A stretch of 64,000 nucleotides of DNA, from the NCBI GenBank assembly GCA_027621555.1, contig JAQCBJ010000006.1, positions 1 to 64,000 of the forward strand. The letters are read 5' to 3'. Positions 17,321-24,721 of this stretch are shown here, piece after piece (the stretch's first letter is position 1; every line of letters begins with the position of its first letter). The DNA is from Bacteroidota bacterium. Lineage in GTDB: Bacteria; Bacteroidota; Bacteroidia; Flavobacteriales_D; Sanyastnellaceae. A program made the position numbers and the translations under genes. The notes under the pieces were generated by a model. It saw only the letters and a list, made by a program, of their open reading frames with translations. It did not search any database and had not been told where the DNA came from.

Positions 17321-19450
17321 TTATCGGCCGCCTCCGGCGCGTCGGATGGCCCATTCCGCCGTCAGCAAGGCGAGCAACGTCAAGAGCAACCAAAGCTGGG
17401 CATGGAGGGGGAGGCGTTCCGTAGTGCTGTGCACCACGTCCTGAGAAGGGAGGAGGCCTGCGTACTGCTCCCATGAGGCACGGATGTCGGAGAGGTCCGA
17501 CGCGGTGTTGAGGACGCCGAGAAAGGCGCCTTGGGTGCGGTCTGAAAGCCTCAACAACAGGCCGTGGTTGGCGGGGACCAAGCTCGCCTCAGCTTGGACG
17601 GCGTCGACCACCAAGGTGCCTCGTTGGGTCAAAGCATCTCCGGCTTGGGTGCACGACGCGACCCAGTCGTAGACGCCGGGAAGCAGCATGCCGAGGTCGA
17701 GGTTGTAATCGGTGCCACGTGTGCTGGCCACGAAGCGGTGGCGTGTGGCTTCTCCGTTTTGGGGAGTCAGCGACAGTTCCACATCCACGTCCACGGTGGG
17801 GGACAGCGACACGTCGTACACTTCTGCGGTGAATTCACAGCGCAAATCTTCGTCAATCCGCTCTGGTGCCGTGATGCGGAGGCGTCGGACGTCGTCGCGG
17901 CTGCTCAAGTACTGAAGCGTCCGATTCACGAGGTCGTCAAACACCTGGCTCTCGCCGTCGTGTCGGACCACGTCTTGCATGCGCCAGCGCCACAGTCCTT
18001 CTCCAAGCGTCACGGCCACACGTCGGCTGTCGCCTTCTCGAACGGCCCACAAAGGCCAGTCGGTCACAACGGGCCCAACTTGTTGGTGCAGGGCGGGAAT
18101 CAACGCCGGAGTCACGTTGTAGGCTCCCGTTGGGCAAGCCAAAGGCGGCCACAGCGCGAGCATCGATTCAAGGTCACTCGGAAGTGGGAAGGGCTCAAAG
18201 GTCGGCACGCGATGTCCTTGGGCTTCCGTGATCAAGGGTTCAGGTGCGTGCTGAAAGCCGACGAGATTCAAATCCCAGTCGTTCCACGTGGTGGACGCTC
18301 CTCCAAGCACCCACACGGCGCGATTCGATTGCAAAGCTTCGGTGACGGCCGAAGGCATCAAGGCGGGGTCGAGGTGGTGAAGCACCAAAACGTCGTGCTC
18401 TGGAAGTTCGGATCCCGCCGTCAATTCAGAGCTCCAAACGATTTCGGTTTCTTGGTGTCGGTTGGCTTCGGCGGCGTTTCGGAGGGCGGCGACGTCGGGG
18501 TGCGGGGCCTGCGCCACGAAGAGGATTCGGCGCCGGCTTTCCAGCACATCAATCGTGGCGCGTTTGCGGTTGTTTCGGCGCGTAACCTCGCGCGCGGCGA
18601 GGTCGCCGGGTGCCGTGATCGAGGCCTGAAGAGTCATGGGGCCGGCCCGTTCCGCGTCGACTTGGACCGTCCAGCGCGTGCTGCTCATGGGGTGCGCGGG
18701 CGTCCAGGTGGTGGTCTCCAGCACCGTGTTGCCCGAGGCCAAACGGAGGGTCAGGGGCACGCCGACCGCACCGCGGGCCTGAGCCGTGACTTCCACGGGG
18801 AAGGCGTTCCCGAGGTAGGCGACTTCGTTCAGGCGAAGTTTGGACACTTCGAGGTCCGTGACGAGGGCGGTGTCCCCGGTGCCGACAAAGACGTGCGGCA
18901 CGTCGAGGCGATCGGCTGTGAATTCCGGGTCGGGACCGCGGTTGGCGCGCCCGTCCGTGACGACCACAACCGCCGGCACGTTCCGATGTACGTACCGGTC
19001 CCGGACCGATTCAAGCGCCGACCCAAGGTCCGTGCGCTTCCCCCGCGGCGCCCAGCCCGCGTCGTCCCACTCGTTCAATGTGCGGTCAAACGTGAACAAA
19101 TCCACGTCCCATTCCGTGGCGTCGCCCCACGACGGCAGGTCCGCCACGAGCTGGTCGAGGGCCGCACGTCGCGTCGCGCTGTCCTGACCCATCCATTGCG
19201 AGGGCGTGGCGTCCACCAAGATGGGCAGCACGGGCGCTTCCCTCGATTCTGTCGTGGTGCGCAACATGGGGCTCAACAGCAAGAACCCCAAAACGCTCAG
19301 GATGCTCAGGCGAAGCGCGGCAAGCAACCACGTCGGGGAGGGACGGTCCTTTCCCCAACCGTAAAGCAAGGCCGTGAGGCCCAGCGCAGTGCCCGCCAAG
19401 GCGGCCCACTGCCAGGGTTCGGCATGCACGATGAGGTTGGAGAAATCCAT
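17321..19450 (-). CDS. VWA-like membrane protein
   Basis: A 709-residue protein with two N-terminal membrane segments (about 14-30 and 42-60), a von Willebrand A-like domain (ILVDATPSQW, then VVVVTDGRANRG) and beta-rich extracytoplasmic repeats. One more membrane helix lies near the C-terminus (LWLLLTLLALLTAEWAIRR). The architecture matches Bacteroidota BatA/aerotolerance-like proteins, which are glutamine-amidotransferase-like around residue 330-440. The first MIDAS motif is relaxed (DATPS rather than DxSxS). It lies downstream of fabG on the same strand. The function is unknown. Confidence 0.75.
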   Translation of the reverse strand: MDFSNLIVHAEPWQWAALAGTALGLTALLYGWGKDRPSPTWLLAALRLSILSVLGFLLLSPMLRTTTESREAPVLPILVDATPSQWMGQDSATRRAALDQLVADLPSWGDATEWDVDLFTFDRTLNEWDDAGWAPRGKRTDLGSALESVRDRYVHRNVPAVVVVTDGRANRGPDPEFTADRLDVPHVFVGTGDTALVTDLEVSKLRLNEVAYLGNAFPVEVTAQARGAVGVPLTLRLASGNTVLETTTWTPAHPMSSTRWTVQVDAERAGPMTLQASITAPGDLAAREVTRRNNRKRATIDVLESRRRILFVAQAPHPDVAALRNAAEANRHQETEIVWSSELTAGSELPEHDVLVLHHLDPALMPSAVTEALQSNRAVWVLGGASTTWNDWDLNLVGFQHAPEPLITEAQGHRVPTFEPFPLPSDLESMLALWPPLACPTGAYNVTPALIPALHQQVGPVVTDWPLWAVREGDSRRVAVTLGEGLWRWRMQDVVRHDGESQVFDDLVNRTLQYLSSRDDVRRLRITAPERIDEDLRCEFTAEVYDVSLSPTVDVDVELSLTPQNGEATRHRFVASTRGTDYNLDLGMLLPGVYDWVASCTQAGDALTQRGTLVVDAVQAEASLVPANHGLLLRLSDRTQGAFLGVLNTASDLSDIRASWEQYAGLLPSQDVVHSTTERLPLHAQLWLLLTLLALLTAEWAIRRAGGGR

Positions 19451-19492
19451 GGTCAGGGTCGTGGGGGGCGTACCCGCATTTCACATGCCGCG

Positions 19493-20239
19493 TCAGGCGG
19501 TGATCATGCCGCCATCGACGTTGAGGGTTTGGCCGGTGATGTACGAGCTCATGTCGCTTGCGAGGAACACACACAAATTGGCCACGTCTTCTGGCGTGCC
19601 TCCGCGCTTCAGCGGAATGGCGTCGCGCCAACCCTGCACCGTGTCGGGGTCCAACTTGGCGGTCATCTCGGTTTCAATGAAACCGGGGGCGATGGCGTTG
19701 CATCGGATGTTTCGGCTGCCAAGCTCGAGGGCCACGGACTTCGTGAAGCCAAGGATGCCGGCCTTGGAGGCGGCGTAGTTGGCTTGTCCAGCATTGCCCT
19801 GCACGCCCACCACGGACGAGATGTTGACGATGGAGCCCGAGCGGGCTTTGAGCATCGTGCGGAGGACGGCCTTGGTGAGGTTGAAGCAGCTCTTGAGGTT
19901 TACGCTGATGACGCGGTCCCACTGATCTTCCGTCATCCGCATGAGGAGCGTGTCGTCGGTGATGCCGGCGTTGTTGATGACGATGTCCACCGTCCCAAAC
20001 GCTTCGACCACCTCTCCGACCAAGCGCTCTGCGTCGGTCATGCTGGCGGCATCCGATTGGAAGCCCTTGACGGTCCCTCCCCCTGCACTGAGTTCTTTTT
20101 CCAACGCGGCAGCCGCCTCCGCAGAGCTGCGGTAGGTGAACGCCACTTTGGCGCCTTGGGCGATGAATTGTTCTGCAATGGCTTTTCCGATGCCGCGTGA
20201 CGCACCGGTCACAATGGCCACTTTTCCTTCAAGAAGCAT
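19493..20239 (-). CDS. fabG: 3-oxoacyl-[acyl-carrier-protein] reductase
   Basis: NADPH-dependent reduction of 3-ketoacyl-ACP in fatty acid elongation. The 248-residue SDR has TGASRGIG near 12-19, NNAG near 88, the catalytic serine in NISSVVG, YAASK and the C-terminal FLASDMSSYITGQTLNVDGG. I chose the ATG at 20239 because it yields the standard FabG length. Another ATG nine codons earlier is possible. The neighbours (Fe-S proteins and a VWA protein) do not explain the placement. Confidence 0.92.
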   Translation of the reverse strand: MLLEGKVAIVTGASRGIGKAIAEQFIAQGAKVAFTYRSSAEAAAALEKELSAGGGTVKGFQSDAASMTDAERLVGEVVEAFGTVDIVINNAGITDDTLLMRMTEDQWDRVISVNLKSCFNLTKAVLRTMLKARSGSIVNISSVVGVQGNAGQANYAASKAGILGFTKSVALELGSRNIRCNAIAPGFIETEMTAKLDPDTVQGWRDAIPLKRGGTPEDVANLCVFLASDMSSYITGQTLNVDGGMITA

Positions 20240-20300
20240 GGGTTTGGGGTCTTGGTGTTGGTTCAATCAGAGGTCAATCAGGTACGATGGGGCTGCAGCG

Positions 20301-21104
20301 TTACGAGGAGGGGAGAAGGTCCGCCGCCTCAGCGATGAGTTCAGCGATGTCCTTGACGTCGATGGAGGACTCACGCTCGGCGTTCTTCACCCCGTCCGTC
20401 ATCATGGTGTTGCAGAACGGGCATCCGGTCGCGACGATGGCGGGGTTGACGTCAAGGACGTCGTCCGTGCGCTCGTGGTTCACTTCGCGATTGCCCTTCT
20501 CGGCTTCCTTGAACATCTGCGCACCGCCTGCGCCGCAGCACAGGCCGTTCTTTTTGCATCGGCGCATTTCGACGAGCTCCGCGTCGAGGGTGGAAAGGAC
20601 GTCGCGTGGCGCGGCGTATTCCCCGTTTCCTCGCCCGAGATAGCACGGGTCGTGGAAGGTGATGCGACGCCCCTTGAAGGGGTTGCCGTCCGCCACCTTG
20701 AGTCGGCCTTGGTCGATGAGGTCGCGGATGAATTGCGTGTGGTGCATCACCTCGTAATTGCCGCCGAGCTCGGGGTACTCGTTTTTGAGCACGTTGAAGC
20801 AGTGGGGGCAGCCAGTGACGATGCGCTTGACTTCGTAACCGTTCAGGACGGCAATGTTTTGCGCCGCCTGCATCTGGAACAGGAATTCGTTGCCTGCGCG
20901 CTTGGCCGGGTCGCCGGTGCAGCTTTCTTCCGCGCCGAGGACCGCAAACGGTACCTCACAGTGATGCAGGATGCGGGCAATGGCCTTGGTGATGCGCTTG
21001 GCGCGGTCGTCAAAGCTTCCGGCACAGCCCACCCAAAACAACACTTCCGGGGTTTGGCCTTGGGCGGTCATTTCCGCCAACGTCGGGACTTGAAAGGTGC
21101 TCAT
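20301..21104 (-). CDS. CCG-domain Fe-S protein (HdrB/GlpC/LutA-like)
   Basis: A 267-residue soluble protein with two cysteine-rich CCG-type segments: FWVGCAGSFDDR...TGCPHCFN in the first half and FHDPCYLGR...LCCGAGGAQMF with TGCPFCNTMM in the second. Such domains bind a non-cubane or 4Fe-4S cluster in heterodisulfide reductase, lactate and glycolate oxidases. It starts three bases after the membrane Fe-S gene, and together they look like an electron-transfer pair to or from the quinone pool. The redox partner is not apparent in the window. Confidence 0.85.
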   Translation of the reverse strand: MSTFQVPTLAEMTAQGQTPEVLFWVGCAGSFDDRAKRITKAIARILHHCEVPFAVLGAEESCTGDPAKRAGNEFLFQMQAAQNIAVLNGYEVKRIVTGCPHCFNVLKNEYPELGGNYEVMHHTQFIRDLIDQGRLKVADGNPFKGRRITFHDPCYLGRGNGEYAAPRDVLSTLDAELVEMRRCKKNGLCCGAGGAQMFKEAEKGNREVNHERTDDVLDVNPAIVATGCPFCNTMMTDGVKNAERESSIDVKDIAELIAEAADLLPSS

Positions 21105-21107
21105 GGT

Positions 21108-22430
21108 TCAGGATTCGTTCGTCCAATCGCCACGGCTCGCGGCAGGGAAGGCCCACGGCGCGCCGTTGTTTTCGATGTTGTTGAACATGGTGGTGATGGA
21201 CTCAGGCGATTTGCTGTCCTCCATGATCAAGCTGCGACGCATGTCGAGCACAATGCCCATGGGGGAGATGTTGACGGGGCACGCCTGCACGCACGCCTGG
21301 CATGAGGTGCAGGCCCAAAGCTCTTCCTCCGTGATGTAGCTCCCGAGCAAGGTTTTGCCGTCGCCGTCCCACGTTCCGCCGTTGGCGTCCCGCTGCTTCC
21401 CGATCTCTTCGATGCGGTCGCGGGTGTCCATCATGATCTTGCGAGGGGAGAGAAGCTTGCCGGTTTGGTTGGCCGGGCACTCGCTCGTGCAACGGCCGCA
21501 CTCGGTGCAGGTGTACGCTTCCATGAGCTGCTTCCAGCTGAGGTCGGGCGCGTCTTTGGCCCCAAACTTCACCGGCGCCGCATCGGCCTCTGGTGCAGGC
21601 GTGGCAAACGGGTCCGCGCTGGGATCCATCATCAGGTCCACCTCCTTTTTGACCGCCGCCATGTTGTCCATGGCCCCTTGTTCCGTCAAGTCGCTGTAGT
21701 ACGTGTTGGGAAACGCCAGCAGGATGTGGAAGTGCTTGGAGTAGGTGACGTAGACGAGGAAAGAGAGGATGCCCAAAATGTGGAACCACCACATTCCACG
21801 CTCCACAGCCACCACGCCGGCATCCGACAATCCGTCGTAGAGCGGCACCAGGAATTGGCTCACCGGAAACGATCCGGCCACGAGGTAGTGGTCCAGTTCT
21901 CGGCCCTGGGCAATGCTGTCGGCCGCGTTCATACTCAGAAACGCGAACATCAGCAACACTTCGGCAACCAGAATCAAGTTCGCGTCCAGCGTCGGCCAGC
22001 CGCCCATTTCCGGGGACCGGAACCGGGCCAGGGCCATGCCGTTGCGTCGCACGAAGAACACGACGCACGCCAGCACCACCAGCGCCGCGAGGATTTCAAA
22101 CGACCCGATCAGCACGTCGTACACACCGCCGAGCCCCGCAAAGGCACGGTGCGTCCCGAGGAGCCCGTCGATCACGATTTCGAGGAGTTCAACGTTGATG
22201 ATGACAAACCCAACGTAGATCAGGATGTGCATGACGCCAGCCACGGGACGGGCGACCATCTTTCCCTGGCCGAGGGCGACGCGCGCCATGACCTTCCAGC
22301 GGTCGGCGGGACGGTCGGAGCGGTCGACGCTTTGGCCCATCAGGATGTTCCGACGGATGAACGCCACGCGCCGCGCGAACAAGCCGACGCCCGCGGCCAA
22401 ACACACGGCAAAGAGAAGTTGCGCAATCAT
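21108..22430 (-). CDS. Membrane-bound 4Fe-4S protein (HdrC/NarI-like fusion)
   Basis: A 440-residue protein with about five to six membrane helices in the first 240 residues (NarI/HdrE-like quinone-binding region). A cytosolic domain follows with two cluster motifs, CTECGRCTSECPANQ and CTSCQACVQACPVN, each with the CxxCxxCxxxCP pattern. A link between quinol and the CCG protein encoded next to it is the obvious inference. The pair follows MCE and amidase genes, an order I recall from other Bacteroidota, but its substrate is unknown. Confidence 0.82.
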   Translation of the reverse strand: MIAQLLFAVCLAAGVGLFARRVAFIRRNILMGQSVDRSDRPADRWKVMARVALGQGKMVARPVAGVMHILIYVGFVIINVELLEIVIDGLLGTHRAFAGLGGVYDVLIGSFEILAALVVLACVVFFVRRNGMALARFRSPEMGGWPTLDANLILVAEVLLMFAFLSMNAADSIAQGRELDHYLVAGSFPVSQFLVPLYDGLSDAGVVAVERGMWWFHILGILSFLVYVTYSKHFHILLAFPNTYYSDLTEQGAMDNMAAVKKEVDLMMDPSADPFATPAPEADAAPVKFGAKDAPDLSWKQLMEAYTCTECGRCTSECPANQTGKLLSPRKIMMDTRDRIEEIGKQRDANGGTWDGDGKTLLGSYITEEELWACTSCQACVQACPVNISPMGIVLDMRRSLIMEDSKSPESITTMFNNIENNGAPWAFPAASRGDWTNES

Positions 22431-22435
22431 GAGTG

Positions 22436-23494
22436 TCAGTCGTTGTCGGAAGAACCCCCGCCTTGGGCCTCGAGTTCTTCGTCAATGATTTTGCGAAGGC
22501 GTTGCAGGTCCTTCTTCGAGAATTCCGATTTCTGCTTGCGGCCTATGAGGTTGACCTGCACGTACTTCCAGGGGTGCATCTGCAAGTCATCCAGCAGCAA
22601 CTGCAATTCGAGGTTGGTGGCCACCAAGCCGTTGTGCAGGCTGTCGCTCACGACCAGCTTTCCAAGAGAGCCTTCGCCTGCAGAGATCTTTCCAGTGATT
22701 TGGGTGACGTCTTCGAGGGCTTGGTTGGCCTTCGCCATCATGGCCGCGAATTCGATGCGCGACAGGGTGTCACTCAGCGTCGAGAAGTTCTCAATGGCGT
22801 TGGTCAAGTCGCCGCTGCTGGCGTTGAGTGTGGAGGTCAAGGAGCGCACGTTGCTCATCACCTTGGTGAAGTTGTAGCGGTTGTCCGCCACCGTGCTGTC
22901 GAGGTTGGCAGCGGTGTTTTCGAGCGACTGCACCGTGCGCTGCACGCTTTCCAACGCTTCCGGAAGCCGGCTGGTCGCTTCGCTGTTGAACGCCGCTTCG
23001 ATCTGCTGAATGACTTCCTCCACGCTCTTGATGAGGTCGGTGGTTTTGCGCTGAAGCGGTTCGATTTGCTTGGCGACTTGCGCGGCGATGTCGTCTTCGA
23101 CGTTGTCGAGCAAGGTGTCCCCGGCCATGGCGAGGATGGGGGAGTCGCCCTGCTCAATCCGGATGGCTTTGGTGCCAAACAAATCCGAGCTGTGGATCAT
23201 CGCCACCGAATTCGAGGGGAAGTAAAGCTCGGGGTGTTCCACGACGAATTCCACCAGCAGCTCACCGTCGCCTCCTTCGAGGAATTCGATGCGACGCACT
23301 TGGCCGATTTGGTAACCGTTGATCAGCACGGGGTTGCTCACGGCGAGGCCAGCCACGTTTTCGTAGACAGCGTAATAGGTGCTCGTTTTGGCAAACGGGT
23401 TGAACCCCTTCAAGTAGTTCACCCCCAAGACGAGCAGGACGATGCCCGCCACCACAAGGACGCCTACTTTGAATTCTGGTCGGAGTGTACTCAC
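22436..23494 (-). CDS. MCE/MlaD-family lipid-transport protein
   Basis: A 352-residue protein with a single N-terminal membrane anchor (about 9-27), one MCE domain (residues about 35-115, with YENVAGLAVSNPVLINGYQIGQV) and a long helical C-terminus that can form a periplasmic tunnel. MlaD relatives carry phospholipids between the membranes. No MlaE permease or MlaF ATPase gene is adjacent. The start is GTG, overlapping the amidase stop as GTGA. Confidence 0.85.
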   Translation of the reverse strand: MSTLRPEFKVGVLVVAGIVLLVLGVNYLKGFNPFAKTSTYYAVYENVAGLAVSNPVLINGYQIGQVRRIEFLEGGDGELLVEFVVEHPELYFPSNSVAMIHSSDLFGTKAIRIEQGDSPILAMAGDTLLDNVEDDIAAQVAKQIEPLQRKTTDLIKSVEEVIQQIEAAFNSEATSRLPEALESVQRTVQSLENTAANLDSTVADNRYNFTKVMSNVRSLTSTLNASSGDLTNAIENFSTLSDTLSRIEFAAMMAKANQALEDVTQITGKISAGEGSLGKLVVSDSLHNGLVATNLELQLLLDDLQMHPWKYVQVNLIGRKQKSEFSKKDLQRLRKIIDEELEAQGGGSSDND

Positions 23495-24681
23495 TGCAAG
23501 GGAAGGTTCAACAAATCACGAGCCCGCGACATGGGGATTTGGGTGTCTCCCTCGAAGGCCACCACAAACGCGCCTTCGAATCCTTCTGCCCGAAGTGCCG
23601 TCTTGGCTTCGTGGGCGTGGTCGGGGTGCGCGTAATGGCCGGTCACGTACTTGTGCAATCCATGACGAATGTAAGGTTTGGCCTCGGAGTGGCCACGGAG
23701 TTCTGGAGAACTTGGGGATAAAGCGGACTCGGTTGTGAGTATTTGAACCCCAAACCACACCTCAGGACCGCTTTTCGCCTCCGGCTCGGCAGGTGCGGGC
23801 GTAGGCTCGGGCGTCGGTGCAGGTGTCGGGTCTGGAGTCGGTGCGGGGGTTGGCTCAGGGGTCGGTGTTGGTTCAGGCGCCTGGTCCGCCTTTCGGGAGG
23901 CGAGGTAAGTGTCGCGAAACGCTCGGTAAATGGCGGATGCGAGGTAGGCCTTGCCGTTGTCCGACTGCAAGAAATCTTCTTCTTCCGGGTTGGTCAGAAA
24001 GCCCAATTCCACGAGCGTACTGGGCATGGTCGTGTACGAGATGACGTAGAACCCGGCTTGTTTGACGCCCCGGTCGCGTCGGCCGACGCGTTCCCGGAAC
24101 TGGGTTTGGATGGCGGCGCCAAGCGTGAGGCTTGCGTCGAGGTTGACGTTTTGACGCAAGGCGAGCGCGATGTACGTGTCTGGGTCGTTGGGGTCAAACC
24201 CGTCGTAGTTGCTCTCGTAGCCTTCCTCCTTGAACATGGAGGCGTTCTCCCGCATGGCCACGCGCAAGCTTTCCTCGCTCTTGTGCATGCCCATCACGTA
24301 GGTGCTCGAGCCGCGGGCACCGGCGTTGTCAAAGGCGTCACAGTGAATGGAAATGAACAGGTCAGCCTTGGCTTCGTTGGCGATTCGAACCCGGTCAATC
24401 AAGGCGGGGAAGCTGTCGTCTTTGCGGGTGTAAATGACCTTGACCTCGGGCAAATTCTCCTCGATGTACGCCCCGAGTTTCAACGTCACGTCCAAGGTTA
24501 CGTCCTTCTCTGTGGTGCTGTAGCGGCCGGTGCCAAGGTTGCCCGGATCTTTGCCGCCGTGCCCTGCGTCGAGCACGAGAGTCAACACCGGAGGGGCAGG
24601 AGCAAAGGCCGCGCAGGCGACGACCAGGGCAACACACGCCGCGATGACGCGTTGTTTGGCTACTTTTGGATGCTGCTTCAT
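23491..24681 (-). CDS. N-acetylmuramoyl-L-alanine amidase with SPOR-like end
   Basis: A 396-residue exported zinc amidase (Amidase_3). It has a signal peptide (to about residue 30), LVLDAGHGGKDPGN carrying the first zinc histidine, ISIHCDAF carrying a second, and VELGFLTNPEEE carrying the catalytic glutamate. A proline/threonine/glutamate linker (about residues 265-305) leads to a SPOR-like domain (FGVQILTT, KYVTGHY, GFEGAFVVAF) that would bind denuded septal peptidoglycan. It probably splits daughter cells. The ATG at 24681 is preferred to an upstream in-frame one. Confidence 0.9.
   Translation of the reverse strand: MKQHPKVAKQRVIAACVALVVACAAFAPAPPVLTLVLDAGHGGKDPGNLGTGRYSTTEKDVTLDVTLKLGAYIEENLPEVKVIYTRKDDSFPALIDRVRIANEAKADLFISIHCDAFDNAGARGSSTYVMGMHKSEESLRVAMRENASMFKEEGYESNYDGFDPNDPDTYIALALRQNVNLDASLTLGAAIQTQFRERVGRRDRGVKQAGFYVISYTTMPSTLVELGFLTNPEEEDFLQSDNGKAYLASAIYRAFRDTYLASRKADQAPEPTPTPEPTPAPTPDPTPAPTPEPTPAPAEPEAKSGPEVWFGVQILTTESALSPSSPELRGHSEAKPYIRHGLHKYVTGHYAHPDHAHEAKTALRAEGFEGAFVVAFEGDTQIPMSRARDLLNLPLQ
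23770..23885 (-). repeat. Proline-threonine codon repeat in the amidase linker
   Basis: A degenerate repeat of PEPTPTP / PAPTPDP units encodes the flexible spacer between the amidase and SPOR-like domains. It may vary in copy number between strains. Confidence 0.7.
24661..24668 (+). promoter_or_regulatory. lptD -7 box, inside the amidase start region
   Basis: TACTTTTG is a perfect TAnnTTTG match. It would start transcription near 24675 toward lptD and faces the amidase promoter at 24691-24698. Confidence 0.55.
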
Positions 24682-24690
24682 GCCGGTTCT

Positions 24691-24698
24691 CAAACATA
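24691..24698 (-). promoter_or_regulatory. Amidase -7 box
   Basis: Minus-strand TATGTTTG is a perfect match, nine bases before the amidase ATG. It points toward the lptD box, so the two transcripts would overlap at their 5' ends. Confidence 0.55.
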
Positions 24699-24721
24699 CC
24701 GCACACCCCTGTGGACGCGCG

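Noticed and set aside
17302-17326. Inverted repeat CGATAAC...GTTATCG near the end of the VWA gene as a terminator
   Set aside because: The stem is short with an 11-base loop and has no T-tract on the minus strand. It may be an operator, but nothing supports it.
17564-20200. A very long plus-strand open frame (878 codons) opposite the VWA and fabG genes
   Set aside because: Composition is Gly/Arg/His-rich and repetitive with no recognisable domain. The minus-strand frames give clear families. This is a GC-rich antisense shadow.
23770-23885. A tandem DNA repeat or CRISPR-like array
   Set aside because: The repetition comes from Pro-Thr-Glu codons of a protein linker in frame with the amidase. 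There are no spacers.
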